A stretch of 64,000 nt of DNA, from contig NZ_LMDW01000015.1 in assembly GCF_001425205.1 (NCBI RefSeq), positions 124,001 through 188,000 of the forward strand, in the 5' to 3' direction. How positions within the stretch are numbered: the stretch's first letter is position 1; the number at the start of each line of letters is the position of its first letter. Under the pieces are notes generated by a model. It saw nothing but the letters and a program-made list of their open reading frames with translations. It had not been told where the DNA came from and ran no database searches. This DNA is from Variovorax sp. Root411 (GTDB taxonomy: Bacteria > Pseudomonadota > Gammaproteobacteria > Burkholderiales > Burkholderiaceae_C). Below are positions 9,027 through 20,100 of the stretch, piece after piece. The translations under genes and the position numbers were made by a program.

Positions 9027-10007
9027 CTATTCAGCGCGCCGATAGATCTCGGCGAGGTCGCACAGGTCCCAGTTTCCGCCGGTCAGAACCACACAGACTT
9101 TTTCGTCTGGCCGGACCTTCACTCCGCCGGCCAGCAGGGCGCCGATGCCGATGGAGGCCGCAGGTTCCGCGATCAGCTTCGCATCCTTGGCCAGCGCGCG
9201 CATGCCCGCAATGATGTGTTCGTCATCCACGAGAACGATCTCGTCCACATACTTCTCGATGATGGGGTAGGGGTTCTGCCCCGGAACACTGATTCGCAAA
9301 CCATCCGCAATGGTGTTCTTCAGCGGGAGCGATGTGCGTTCCTGGTTGATCCGGCTGTGAGAGTACTTGGGTGTCAGGGCAGGTTCGGCGCCGACCACGC
9401 GCACCGAGGGCCTGGTTTCCTTGATGGCGGTGGCGATCCCGGAAATGAGGCCGCCGCCACCCATGGGAATGATGACCGTGTCGACATCGTCCAGGTCTTC
9501 CAGGATTTCGCAGCCAATGGTTCCCTGGCCGGCCATGACCAAAGGATCCTCAAAGGCGTGCACAACCGCGTAGTGGTTTTCTTCGGCGATTTCATACACC
9601 TTTTTCCATCGAGCGGCGGTATCGCCATCAAACAGAACCACTTCTGCACCGAGTGCCTTCGTATTCTCGATCTTGATTTTGGGCGTGGTCACCGGCACGA
9701 CCAGGATCGCCTTCACACCCAGCATCCGGGCGGCATAGGCAAGCCCTTGCGCATGGTTGCCCGAAGAGGTGGCGATGATGCCCTTGGCGATCTCGTTCCT
9801 TGGAAGCGACAGCGATTTGTTCAGGGCGCCCCGAATCTTGAAGGCGCCGGTGATTTGCAGCATTTCCGGCTTCAGGTAGACATGGCATCCCAGGGCGCTC
9901 TCCATCTTTTCCGCGCGCAACAACGGCGTGTGCCTGATGTGCGGTTTCAGCCGTGCCCGGGCTTCGTGAATGTCCTCCAGGGTGGGATGTTCGAGCATGG
10001 CCGTCAT
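9027..10007 (-). CDS. Threonine/serine dehydratase-like PLP enzyme (EutB-like)
   Basis: A 326-aa fold-type II PLP enzyme. Schiff-base Lys57 lies in TGAFKIRGA, the phosphate and substrate loop is SSGNHAQG, and the PLP-phosphate clamp is GGGGLISG. It lacks a C-terminal ACT domain, so it is a catabolic dehydratase and not biosynthetic IlvA. Its start overlaps the stop of the cyclodeaminase-like gene by four bases. This dehydratase plus cyclodeaminase pairing is known from ectoine utilisation (EutB/EutC), but no ectoine hydrolase genes are present. The substrate is best described as an unknown hydroxy- or amino-acid. Confidence 0.85.
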   Translation of the reverse strand: MTAMLEHPTLEDIHEARARLKPHIRHTPLLRAEKMESALGCHVYLKPEMLQITGAFKIRGALNKSLSLPRNEIAKGIIATSSGNHAQGLAYAARMLGVKAILVVPVTTPKIKIENTKALGAEVVLFDGDTAARWKKVYEIAEENHYAVVHAFEDPLVMAGQGTIGCEILEDLDDVDTVIIPMGGGGLISGIATAIKETRPSVRVVGAEPALTPKYSHSRINQERTSLPLKNTIADGLRISVPGQNPYPIIEKYVDEIVLVDDEHIIAGMRALAKDAKLIAEPAASIGIGALLAGGVKVRPDEKVCVVLTGGNWDLCDLAEIYRRAE

Positions 10008-10996
10008 TGAAAAAACCCAAAGGTAGTGCCAGTGTTGCTCGCGATGGCGTTCCGATAGATCCTGCTCGACGTGGTGTTGTCCTGTATGGCCATGCCCGTA
10101 GAGTCGAAGATGGTGATCTCTTCGTCGTTTTCTCTGCCTGGCTTATGGCCCAGCAGGATCTCACCAATTTCTGCGTGGATGTCTGCCTGGGTGATGATGT
10201 TGTGATGAAGCGGGTGCCAGGTTTCACCCTTTTCGATGCACTGCGCCATGGAGTCGTTGACGATCCTGGCATTCCTGAAAATCTCCGGCTCCAGCTCCTG
10301 CTTGCCTTGCGTGTCCGTGCCGATGGCGACGATGTGCGTGCCGGGTTTGACCCAATCGGCCTCCACCAGCGAGCCCTTTCCTCGAGTCGTGGTTACGAGG
10401 ATGTCCGCCTGTTCGACCGCCTCCCTTTTGGAGTGGGCCATGATCACTGGAATGCCGAACTCGCTTTCGATGTCCGCCTTGTATCGGGACAGTGTCTCGG
10501 GGTGGTTGTCCCACGCGTGAATCTCCTCGATCTTCATCACCTCATGGATCGCACGGATCTGCATGCGGGCCTGATTGCCGGTGCCGATCGAGGTGACTTT
10601 TCTTGCGTTCTTTCTGGCCAGCACTTTCACTGAAACGGCTCCTGCCGCCCCGGTTCGCAGGCCGGTGATCAGGCTTCCGTCCATGACGCACACCAGGGCG
10701 CAGCTTCTGGCGTCGAACAGAAGAATGGTGCCCATGCCGCTGGGCACGCCGTGCTCCGTCGGGTTGTTCGGGAACCCACCGGATGAGGCTTTCATGGAGA
10801 TCACCTCGTTGGTTTTGTAGTAACCCAGCTTGAAGTCGATTTCGCCGCGTGGCGCCGGAAGATGGATATCGATATAGCCAGGCTGCACCACCTGCTGGCT
10901 GCTGAAGGCTTTGTATGCCTCTTCCACCGTCTCTATGACTTCCTTCATGGAAATCAGTTGGCTGACTTCCTGTTTGTTCAACAGCAGTGTTTTCAT
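10004..10996 (-). CDS. Ornithine cyclodeaminase / mu-crystallin family protein (EutC-like)
   Basis: A 330-aa NAD-dependent family member. The substrate-arm residues are in [20 protein letters not shown], the Rossmann motif is [13 protein letters not shown] near residue 135, and the catalytic region is [11 protein letters not shown]. It is the first gene of a two-gene minus-strand operon with the dehydratase. The family contains ornithine cyclodeaminase, alanine dehydrogenases and imine reductases, and sequence alone does not decide among them. Immediately upstream is an IS3-like scar and then an amino-acid binding protein on the same strand, suggesting one former uptake-and-catabolism operon. 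Confidence 0.85.
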   Translation of the reverse strand: MKTLLLNKQEVSQLISMKEVIETVEEAYKAFSSQQVVQPGYIDIHLPAPRGEIDFKLGYYKTNEVISMKASSGGFPNNPTEHGVPSGMGTILLFDARSCALVCVMDGSLITGLRTGAAGAVSVKVLARKNARKVTSIGTGNQARMQIRAIHEVMKIEEIHAWDNHPETLSRYKADIESEFGIPVIMAHSKREAVEQADILVTTTRGKGSLVEADWVKPGTHIVAIGTDTQGKQELEPEIFRNARIVNDSMAQCIEKGETWHPLHHNIITQADIHAEIGEILLGHKPGRENDEEITIFDSTGMAIQDNTTSSRIYRNAIASNTGTTFGFFQ

Positions 10997-11302
10997 GGCA
11001 AAAAGGTCGCCCGGAGGGGGGTGAGAAAGGATGACTGATGCTAGGCATTAAGGTCCAGCATTTGTGCCCATAAGCCCCCCCCAGACCGCAGCAAATTGCA
11101 AAACCAAGAGGCTCCGCAGACGATGCCTGCATGCCCACGCGGATGCCGCGTGCGAGAAGCTCCACACGCGCGGCCAGCCGTAGCCCCGCGTGTCCTCGGC
11201 ATGGATCCTTGATGTGCACCGGCAGCGCCGCCCGCGTGTCGATCGCTTCGGGACGACTACCGAGCTCTGCAACCCACTTTCTGTTAGCAGCTCCTACCAG
11301 AT
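10997..11302 (-). pseudogene. Decayed IS3-family OrfB-like transposase fragment
   Basis: On the minus strand from about 11250 to 11120, shifting frames encode RAALPVHIKD, then RGYGWPRVW, then ELLARGIRVG. These match the HTH_21-like N-terminal part of IS3-family OrfB (consensus around YGxPRVWxELxxRGxxVGxxRVxRLM). At least one frameshift separates the pieces, and the DDE domain is missing. The fragment occupies nearly the whole gap between the binding protein and the cyclodeaminase-like gene. Its outer side carries the 18-bp sequence shared with the left edge of the window. Confidence 0.5.
11273..11290 (-). repeat. Inverted copy of the 18-bp left-edge sequence
   Basis: The minus strand reads CTGCTAACAGAAAGTGGG, identical to 86-103 on the plus strand. 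The two copies are about 11.2 kb apart in opposite orientation and bracket the whole block from the IS66 scrap to the IS3 scar. The identity stops at both flanks. Confidence 0.8.
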
Positions 11303-12094
11303 CTATTGCGGCAGTGCGCCCGCCGGGCGCTCCAGCCATTTCATCGACAACCTGTCCAGTTCGCCGTTCTTCTTCGCCTCGTCGATGATGCCGTTCACCT
11401 TTAGCCGCAACGAATCTTCGCCCTTGGCCACGCCAATGTAGTTCGGGCTCTCTTTCAGCAGCAGCTTGTAGGTGATGCCAAGCGATGGATTGCTGGTCAC
11501 GACGGAGTTCGCGACGGATGCCCCCGTGGCGATCAATTGGGCCTGTCCGGAAACGAAGGCCGCGACGGTTCTGGTGTTGTCGTCGAAGCGCCTGATGTCG
11601 GCACCCGCTGGCGCAACCTTGTTGAGTTCCTGGTCTTCGACCGAGCCGCGTGTGACAGCGATCGACTTCCCCGACAGGTCGGCGAAGCTCTTGATGTTCA
11701 AGGCCTTCGCTCCGAAGATGGCTTGATAGAAAGGCGAATACGCTGCGGCAAAGTCGATCTGCTTCTCGCGGTCCGGGTTCTTGCCCAAGGTGGCGATGAC
11801 CAATGCAGCTTTTCTTTTCTGCAGATACGGAATGCGATTGGCACTGGTCACGGGTATCAGGTCGACCTCCACGCCGAGCTTGGCCCCGATGTAGTTGGCC
11901 ATGTCGATGTCCAGGCCATGCATCTTGAAGTCCCGGTCCATGGATCCATAAGGCGGGAAATCAGGAGGTACCCCGATTGCGATCTTCTTGTTCTTCAGGA
12001 TGGTGTCCAACGCGCTTTGCGCATGGACTGCGCCGGTTGCCATGAGACCGCTGAGCGCGAGTCCCAGAACGATTTGCAATCTGCTGAATTTCAT
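11303..12094 (-). CDS. Periplasmic amino-acid binding protein, ABC family 3
   Basis: A 263-aa protein starting at 12094 (AGGA 5 nt upstream). It has a Sec signal peptide (LQIVLGLALSGLMATGAVHA, cleavage after AQS) and a solute-binding family 3 body: IAIGVPPDFPPYG, GLDIDMANYIGAKLGV, then SIAVTRGSVEDQE in the second lobe. Such proteins deliver polar amino acids to an inner-membrane permease. No permease or ATPase gene is present; downstream on the same strand comes the IS3 scar. It is either an orphan or relies on a transporter encoded elsewhere. Confidence 0.85.
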   Translation of the reverse strand: MKFSRLQIVLGLALSGLMATGAVHAQSALDTILKNKKIAIGVPPDFPPYGSMDRDFKMHGLDIDMANYIGAKLGVEVDLIPVTSANRIPYLQKRKAALVIATLGKNPDREKQIDFAAAYSPFYQAIFGAKALNIKSFADLSGKSIAVTRGSVEDQELNKVAPAGADIRRFDDNTRTVAAFVSGQAQLIATGASVANSVVTSNPSLGITYKLLLKESPNYIGVAKGEDSLRLKVNGIIDEAKKNGELDRLSMKWLERPAGALPQ

Positions 12095-12539
12095 GATTCC
12101 TGAACAAAGAAGAGTAGTTGTGGGTTTGATCTCGAGCGCACGCTTGGCCGCCAAAAGGCCGTGCCAGCCCCGAGCCGCATGAATCATGCCAGTGGTATAC
12201 AAGGCTCATGCACCCATCTCGAAAACAAATGTGGTGCGCAAGATGCAAGTCGCCCCGATTCGGGGATGAGCGCCCCATATTGGGGGCATCCGAAGAGACT
12301 GCTTCGCGACGCTGGTGCGCAACAGCGTCCTGGTGCTTATTTGCCAGAAGCGGGTCGAGCATTCCAGCTTGTAGCCTGCGCAAGGCTCGAGGCCATCCGC
12401 CGCCCATCTCGCGCCGCTGGCTCGGCGTGTTCCTTGTTCTGCGCCAAGCCCTCGGCCGCTTCACCACCATCTGCAGCCGGCACCCGGAAACGCGACGCAT
12501 ACGCCCACGCAGCGCCGCGCCGATGCAGGGCGAACGCCC
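12095..12539. other. Gene-free interval with two G/C-block dyads
   Basis: No supported gene lies here. Two short dyads sit side by side: CCCCGATTCGGGG at 12253-12265 and GCCCCATATTGGGGGC at 12272-12287. They lie about 160-190 bp upstream of the binding-protein start and about 250 bp beyond the end of the MbtH gene. Neither has a T-run on either side, so an operator pair is more likely than an intrinsic terminator. Function is unknown. Confidence 0.35.
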
Positions 12540-12761
12540 TCACGCCTTGATGGCGTCGCGGTCCTTGGCCGCGAGGGACCGCGGCCGCATGTCGGTCCAG
12601 TTCGCCTCGATGAAAGCGCTGCAGGCCGCCCGGTCGGTCGCGGCCAGCGCGATCTCCCAGCCGGCAGGCACTGCAATGAAGCTCGGCCACAGCGAGTGCT
12701 GTCCTTCTTCATTGACCAGCACGAGGAAGGTGGCGTTCTTGTCGTCAAACGGATTGCTCAT
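12540..12761 (-). CDS. MbtH-family NRPS accessory protein
   Basis: A 73-aa protein with the family signature: NPFDDKNATFLVLVNEEGQH, SLWPSFIAVPAGW, and NWTDMRPRSL near the end. MbtH proteins bind NRPS adenylation domains and are often needed for their folding and activity. It is the last gene of the minus-strand operon NRPS-glycosyltransferase-mbtH, starting 21 bp after the glycosyltransferase stop. The three conserved tryptophans are present, so it should be functional. Confidence 0.95.
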   Translation of the reverse strand: MSNPFDDKNATFLVLVNEEGQHSLWPSFIAVPAGWEIALAATDRAACSAFIEANWTDMRPRSLAAKDRDAIKA

Positions 12762-12782
12762 CGTCGATTTCCTTGCGGGGGT

Positions 12783-14102
12783 TCAAGCCATTTCCACGGA
12801 CGCGGGCGCAGCCTTGTGCAGCGCCGCGAGGGCCGCGGTGATTTCACCCAGCGCGTGGTGGCGCGCGAAGTCTTCGCGCAGCGCGCCGGCACGCTGGCGG
12901 TACGCCGGTTCGCTCAACAGCCTGCGCACCGCGTCGCCGATCTGGCGCGCAGCCGGCTGGCCGTTGCCGAGGTTGATGCCGGCGCCCGACCAGGCCACGC
13001 GCGCCGCGATCTCGGGCTTTTCCTCGGTGGCGCCGGCCACCGCCAGCGGCACGCCGAGGCTCAGCGCATGGTTGACCGAGCCGTAGCCGCCGTTGGTCAC
13101 CATCGCATGCACCTTGGGCAGCAGGCGGTCGTAAGGCAGGAACGGCAGCACGCGGGCATTGGCCGGTATGGCCATGCCCAGCGCGGCCGGGAGCGGGCCG
13201 CCGGTGGTGGCGATGACCTGGATGCCCTTCGCGCCGGCCAGCGCTTGCAGCGTAGGGCCGATCAGCTGCGCCGGATTCTGGTTGGCCAGCGTGCCCTGCG
13301 TGACCAGCACGACCGAGCGGCCATCGTCCAGCTCATGCCACCAGTCGGGCGGCGTGAAGTCGCGGCTGGCGGGCGCGAGCAGCGGGCCGACGAAACGCAC
13401 CGAGGCGGGCAGGTCGCTGCGCGGGTATTCGAAGGACGCGGCCGTCAGCTGCAGGTAGAGATCCGGCAGCCTGACCATGGCGTCGATGAAGAAATCCGGC
13501 AGCGCCGGCAAGCCCGCGCATGTCAGCAGCGCATCGAAGTAGCGCTGCACCTCGCCGAACATCGCCTGCTTGAGGTTGGCGTTCATCGTCCGGTTGCGCA
13601 CGCGCCCTTCCGGCGTGGACGACGGCGGCAGCGCGGTGCCGAAAAAGGCCGTGTCGCAGCTGGACAGCGGCAGCGCCGAGATGCCGATGGCCACGACCGC
13701 CGGGCGCTGCTCGCGCGGCCCGAGCAGCATCGGGAAGGTGCCGCAGAACATCGTGTCGACCACGATGGCGTCGGCCTCGAAGTTCTCCAAAATCGCGCGC
13801 AGGCCGGCGCATTGCGCGGCCATGGCGTCGGCGAAGAAGTGCTTGAGGCCGAAGCACATTTGCGCATGAGCCGACGGCAGGCGCTGGCGCTGCGGGAAAC
13901 GCTGGTCGAGCTCGCGATGATCGAAATCGATCGCGGCTTCGAAGGCCGTGAACGTCGCGCCGGTGGCCTCGGCCTGCGCCCTGAACCGGCTCGCGGTGTG
14001 CACCCGCACCTCGTGCCCGAGGCCCACCAAGTGCTGGGCGATGGCCAGCATCGGCAGCACGTGCCCCGGCAAGGCGGTTGCGGCGATGAGATAGCGTGCC
14101 AT
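12783..14102 (-). CDS. GT1-family glycosyltransferase (UGT/MGT type)
   Basis: A 439-aa glycosyltransferase of the GT-B fold. The N-terminal acceptor half opens YLIAATALPGHVLPMLAIAQ with the catalytic-type His in GHVLP. The C-terminal donor half has VTQGTLANQNP, LPFLPYDRLLPKVHAMVTNG and GYGSVNHALSLGVPLAV, the nucleotide-sugar binding region in which VTHGG is replaced by VTNGG. It resembles macrolide glycosyltransferases and RhlB-type rhamnosyltransferases. It starts 10 bp after the NRPS stop, so it very likely glycosylates the NRPS product. The sugar donor is unknown and no sugar-nucleotide genes are nearby. Confidence 0.85.
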   Translation of the reverse strand: MARYLIAATALPGHVLPMLAIAQHLVGLGHEVRVHTASRFRAQAEATGATFTAFEAAIDFDHRELDQRFPQRQRLPSAHAQMCFGLKHFFADAMAAQCAGLRAILENFEADAIVVDTMFCGTFPMLLGPREQRPAVVAIGISALPLSSCDTAFFGTALPPSSTPEGRVRNRTMNANLKQAMFGEVQRYFDALLTCAGLPALPDFFIDAMVRLPDLYLQLTAASFEYPRSDLPASVRFVGPLLAPASRDFTPPDWWHELDDGRSVVLVTQGTLANQNPAQLIGPTLQALAGAKGIQVIATTGGPLPAALGMAIPANARVLPFLPYDRLLPKVHAMVTNGGYGSVNHALSLGVPLAVAGATEEKPEIAARVAWSGAGINLGNGQPAARQIGDAVRRLLSEPAYRQRAGALREDFARHHALGEITAALAALHKAAPASVEMA

Positions 14103-14112
14103 GTCGCTCCTC

Positions 14113-17100
14113 CTAGGACGTGCTGGTTTCCAGGGCCCGGCGCGCCTTCGTGTCGATGCCGAGGTCGACGAAGTAGCGCTGCAGCAGCTCGCGGTCGACC
14201 GGCCGGATTGCGGCGCCGATGGCTTCGAGCTGCGCATGCGTGGCCGCGCCGCTGACCTGCGGCGGCGTGGCCGAGGTGTCGTAGCGGTCGAGGATGGCCA
14301 GCACCGCCGCAAGGTCGCGGTCCTGCCCGATGGCGAGCCGAGCGTGCGCGCGTTCCAGCCAGGGCTCGAGCCCCACCGGTTCGAGCCGCATGCCGAGCCG
14401 CTCGAACACCGGCGGAATGTCGCGCACCCGCAGCGGCGCCTGGCTCATCAGGTGGAACACCTGGCCCCACGAAGCCTGCTGGGCCGCGAGGCCGAGGATG
14501 GCGCGCGCCACGTCGTCGACCGGCGTCAGGTTGAGCGGCAGGTCCATGTCGGGAATCGCTTCCAGGTCGGCATAGAGATGCGCCACGCGCCAGATCAGGT
14601 CGTCGGCGTTGCAGATCGCATGCGTGTGGTCGCCGGTGACGGCGCCCAGCCGGTAGATGGCCACCGGCATGCCGCGCGCCTGCGCCTCGCGGGCCAGCGC
14701 GTCGCCCACCCACTTGCTCTGGCTGTAGCCGTCGACGAGCCCGCGCCACGAGGCCAGCGCCGACTGTTCGGTGACGGTGCCGTCCTTGCCGTTGTCCTGG
14801 TCGATCACCGCCAGCGTCGAGACGTAGTGCAGGCTCTTGGAGCGGCCCTGCGAGGTCCATTCGAGCAGCGTGACCAAGCTGTCGACGTTGGCGGGCTTCA
14901 GGCTCGCGTAGGGATGCAGGAAGTCGACCTGCGCGGCGCAGTGGTAGATGGCGTCGCAGCCGTCGCGCACGAGTTGCACGGCGCTGTCATCGAGGCCGAG
15001 CCGCGGTTGGCCGAGGTCGCCGGTCACGACCTTGATGCGCGCGTCGTCCCAGATCGCGCCGAGCTGGCGCTGGGCCAGCGTGAGCTGCAGGCGGCGCCTG
15101 CCCGCCTCCTCGTCGGCGGCGCGCACGTGGCAGACCACGCAGGCCGATGTGTCGCGCAGCAGCGCGGCCAGCAGGTGGCCGCCGACGAAGCCGCTGGCGC
15201 CGGTCAGGAACACCCGCTTCGCATCCAGCGGCGGCGCAGCATCCTGCCTGCGGATGTGCGCGGGCAGGTCGAGCTCGCGCGACAGGTCGAGCGCCTCGGC
15301 CGCGCCGGCGGTGTTGTCGAGCCATGCGGCAAGTTCGGCGATCGACGGACGGTTGTAGACCTCGGCGTGCGGAAAATCCGCGCGCACCTGCTGGCGGATG
15401 CGCATGCCGAGCTGGATGGCCATCAGCGAATGCCCGCCGAGTTCGAAGAAGTTGTCGTGGATGCCGACGCGCTCCAGCTGCAGCGTTTCGGCCCAGAGCG
15501 CGGCCAGCTGCCGTTCGGTGGGCGTGCGGGGTTCGGCATACGGCGCGGACGCCTGCTGCTCGGGCACCGGCAGCGCCTTGCGGTCGAGCTTGCCGCTCTG
15601 CGTCAGCGGCAGGAATGGCAGGTGAACGAAGGCCGAGGGCACCATGTAGTCGGGCAGGGCCTGCGCCACGTGGGCGCGCAGCTCGGCCGGCTGCGGATCG
15701 GCCGCGGCGACCACGTAGGCCACGAGGCGCTTCTCGCCCACCACGTCCTCGCGGGCGACCACGGCCGCCTGCGTCACCTGCGGATGACGCAGCAGCACCG
15801 ACTCGATCTCGCCCGGCTCGATGCGGAAGCCGCGGATCTTCACCTGCTGGTCGGCACGGCCCAGGAAATCGAGGCTGCCGTCATTGCGCCAGCGCACCAG
15901 GTCGCCGCTGCGGTACATGCGGCTGCCGGGTTCGCCGAAGGGGTTGGCGATGAAACGCTCGGCGCTGAGCAGCGGACGGTTCAGGTAGCCGCGCGCCAGC
16001 CCGCTGCCGGCGATGTAGAGCTCGCCCGCGACACCAGGCGGCACCGGCTGCAGGCTGTCGTCGAGCACGTACAGGCGCGTGTTCCAGACCGGCCGGCCGA
16101 TGGACGGCGGCTCTTCGGCATTCATCGGCGCGCTCATGCTCGCGCAGATGGTGATCTCCGTCGGGCCATACGCGTTGATCATGCGGCGGCCTTGCGACCA
16201 GCGCGCCGCCAGCGCGGCGGGGCAGGCATCGCCGCCCACCACCAGCGTTTGCAGGTGCGGGAATTCGCCGTGCGGCAAGGTGGCCAGCGCGGCGGGCGGA
16301 ATCAGCGCATGGCTCACGGCCTGCCTGTGGAGCAGGTCGGCCAGCTCCGGGCCCAGCAGCTGCTGCGCCCCCGGCAGCACCAGCGCGGCGCCAGCGTGGA
16401 ACGCCATCAGCAGGTCCATCACCGAAGCGTCGAAGCCGCTGGAGGAGAACTGCAGCACGCGCGAGTCGGGGCCGATGGCGAAGCGCTGCGCCATCGACGC
16501 GCCGAGGCTGCCCAGGCCCGCATGCGGCACCACCACGCCCTTGGGCAGCCCGGTGGAGCCGGAGGTGTAGATGATGTACGCGGCATCCTGCGGATCGACC
16601 GCTCGCGCCTGCACCGGCGCGGCGTCTGGCTGGATCGCCAGCGCAGCGACCGTCCCGTCGCTGTCGAGCGCCAGGCCATACGGAATGCCGGCGAGTTCCG
16701 GCAGCAGCGCAGCGTGGGTCAGCACGCAGGCGGGTGCCGCCTCCTCGAACACGAAGGCGCTGCGCCCGGTCATGTGGTTCGGGTCGATGGGCAGGTAGGC
16801 CGCGCCGACCTTGACGATGGCCAGGTGCGCCACGACGAGGTCGAGCGAGCGCGGCAGCACCGTCGCGACGATGGCGCCGGCACCGATGCCCCGCCCGCGC
16901 AGCAGGTGCGCGAGCCGGTTGGCCCGTGCATCGAGCACGGCATAGCTGATCGTCGCGTCGTCGAGCATCACCGCCGCCGCATGCGGACGCTCGGCCGCGT
17001 GCGACGCCACCATGGCGGCCAGCGAAAGCGGCGCGATGTCTCGCGTGCTGCCGCTCCAGTCGGACAGCAGGCGCCGGTGTTCTTCGGCGCTCAGGATGTC

Positions 17101-20100
17101 CAGGCTGCCCAGCGCTGTGTCGGGCGCATCGCAGGCCTGCTCCAGCAGGCGCACCAGCCGCTGCGCGATGGCTTCGACGGTGCTGCGCTCGAACAGGTCG
17201 GTGCTGTACTGGATGCCGCCGGCAATGCCGCCCGGCAAGCCGTCGGCGCCGCGCTGCTCGTCGAGGATGAAGGACAGGTCGAACTTCGCCGTGTCGACCG
17301 CTACCGGCTGCGGCGTGATCGACAGGCCGGGCAGGCTGAAGGACAGCCGGTTGCTGCCCTGCTGGAATCCCAGCATGACCTGGAACAGCGGCAGGGTGGC
17401 GCCCGAGCGCTGCGGGCGCAGCAGCTCCACGATGCGGTCGTACGGGAACTCCTGGTTCGCGTACGCGGCGAGGTTGGTGGCGCGCACCCGCGCGATCAGC
17501 TCGCGCAGCCCCGGCTGCCCCGAGGCATCGGTGCGCAGCACCAGCGCATTGACGAAGCAGCCGATCAGGTCGTCCAGCGCGTGGTCGCTGCGGCCGGCGA
17601 CCGGCGTGCCGATGACGATGTCGTCTCCCGCGCCCAGCCGGTTCAGCAGGCCCGCGAGCCCCGCCTGCAGCACCATGAAGACGCTGGCCTGGCCGTCGCG
17701 CGCCAGCTGCAGCATGCGCTCGTGCACATGCGGCGGGATCTGCATCGGCACCACATCGCCGTGGTAGCTGGGAACGGCCGGGTGCGGGCGGTCGACGGGC
17801 AGGCTCAGCCGCTCGGGCAGATCGCGCAAGGTCTCGCGCCAGAACTCGCGCTGGCGGCCGGCCATGCTGTCGGCGTCGTCCTCGCTGCCGAGCAGTTCCT
17901 GCTGCCACAGCGCGTAGTCGGCGTACTGCAGCGGCAGCGGCGTCCAGTCCGGCGCCTTGCCTTCGCTGCGCGCGGCGTAGGCAATGCTCAGGTCGCGCGC
18001 CAGCGGCAGCAGCGACGCGCCATCGCCAACGATGTGGTGCGTGAGCAGCAGCAGCACATGCTCGTCGGCGGCGAGCCTGAACAGGTGGGGGCGCAGGGGA
18101 GCGGTGCTGCCGAGGTCGAAGCCGCAATGGGCCGCGGCGTGCAGCTGGGCGGCGATCTCTTCTTCGCTGCTGTCGGCTTCGAACAGCACGGCGCGTGCCT
18201 GCGCTGCGTCGAGGATGTGCTGGTACGGCAGCCCGTCCTCGTTCGGATAGATGGTGCGCAGGCTTTCATGGCGCTGCACCAGGTCGTCGAGCGCCGCCTG
18301 CAGCGCGGCGCGGTCGAGCACGCCCGACAGCCGCAGGGCCAGCGGCATGTTGTAGGCCGGGTTCGCGTTCTCGAGCTGGTTCATCAGCCACAGGCGGCGC
18401 TGCGCGAAAGACAGCGGAATGCGCGCCGGGCGCGGCATCGGCACGAGGCTGGGCCGCGCGCCAGAGGCCTGGTCCAGCATCTCCGCGAGGCCGGCGATGG
18501 TGGAGACCTGGAACAGCGTGTCCAGCGGCAGGTCGATCATGAACTGCTGCCGGATCATCGAGACCAGCTGCACGATCATCAGCGAGTGCCCGCCGAGCTC
18601 GAAGAAGTTGTCGTGAATGCCGACGCGCGGCAGATGCAGGGTCTCGGCCCAGAGCCCCGCCAGGATTCTTTCGGTGGGCGTGCGCGGCGCGGCGTAGGGC
18701 GTGGCCGCCTGCAGCTCGGGCGCCGGCAGCGCCTTGCGGTCGAGCTTGCCGCTCGGGCCGAGCGGCAGGGCCGGCAGGCTGACGAAGGCCGAGGGCACCA
18801 TGTACTCAGGCAGGGCCTGTGCGAGGTGGGTGCGCAGCTCCACTGCCTGCAGATCGGCCGCATCCGCCGCCACGACGTAGGCCACGAGGCGCTTCTCGCC
18901 CGGCACGTCCTCGCGCGCCACCACGGCCGCCTGCGCGACCTGCGGATGCTGCAGCAGCACCGATTCGATCTCGCCCGGCTCGATGCGCAGGCCGCGGATC
19001 TTCACCTGCTGGTCGGCGCGGCCGAGGAAATCGAGACTGCCGTCGCTGCGCCAGCGCGCGAGGTCGCCGCTGCGGTACATGCGGCTGCCGGGTTCGCCAT
19101 AGGGGTTGGCAACGAAGCGCTCGGCGCTCAACAGCGGGCGGTTCAGGTAGCCGCGCGCCAGGCCAATGCCCGCGATGTACAGCTCGCCGGTGGTGCCGGG
19201 CGGCACCGGCTGCAGGCCGCTATCGAGCACGTGCATCTGCGTGTTCCAGATCGGCCGCCCGATGGGCACGCTCTTCGACGACGGCTCATCTTCGGGCCTG
19301 CGCGGGCATTCCCATGAAGTGACGTCGACGGCAGCCTCGGTCGGTCCGTAGAGGTTGTGCAGTTCGCACGACAGGCGCTGCTGGAACTGCGACTGGAGCG
19401 CGGGCGACAAGGCCTCGCCGCTGCAGATCACGCGTCGCAGCGTAGTGCAGGCCGAAGCGGCCGGCTCGAGCAGGAAGACCTCCAGCATCGACGGCACGAA
19501 GTGGATGGTGGTGATGGCCTCATCCGCGATCAGCGCCGCGAGATACGCCGCGTCCTTGTGGCCGCCCGGCTTCGCCAGCACCAGCGCGGCACCGTCGATC
19601 AGCGGCCAGAAGAATTCCCACACCGACACGTCGAAGCTCGACGGCGTCTTCTGCAGCACGCGGTCGTCGGCCTGCAGGCCGTAGCGGTCCTGCATCCAGC
19701 GCAGGCGGTTGACGATGGCGCGGTGCGACACGACCGCGCCCTTCGGCTTGCCGGTGGAGCCGGAGGTGTAGATCACATAGGCGGGATGCGAGGGATCGAT
19801 GGCGATGCCGGGATCGGTGTCGGCACAAGTCCCCAGTTCCGCAAACGTTTGCGCTACATCGAGCAGCAATTTCGGGGCGTCGGCCGGCAGCGACTCCGCA
19901 AGTGCCGCGGTCGTCACCAGGCACACCGGCCGTGCGTCGCCGAGCATGAAGGCGATGCGGTCCTGCGGAAAGTCCGGGTCCACCGGCAGGTAGGCGGCGC
20001 CGGTCTTCAGCGTGGCCAGCAAGGCCACCATCAGCTCCATCGAACGCGCAATGGCCAGCGCCACGGTGCGCTCCGGGCCCGCGCCACGCACGCGCAGCAG

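Noticed and set aside
12208-13086. Plus-strand frame of 292 codons overlapping MbtH and the glycosyltransferase
   Set aside because: It is antisense to two well supported genes and has no domain.
14101-19317. A 1738-codon plus-strand open frame opposite the NRPS
   Set aside because: It is antisense to conserved NRPS domains, is dominated by Arg/Gln/Val/His codons typical of high-GC shadow frames, and shows no recognisable domain.
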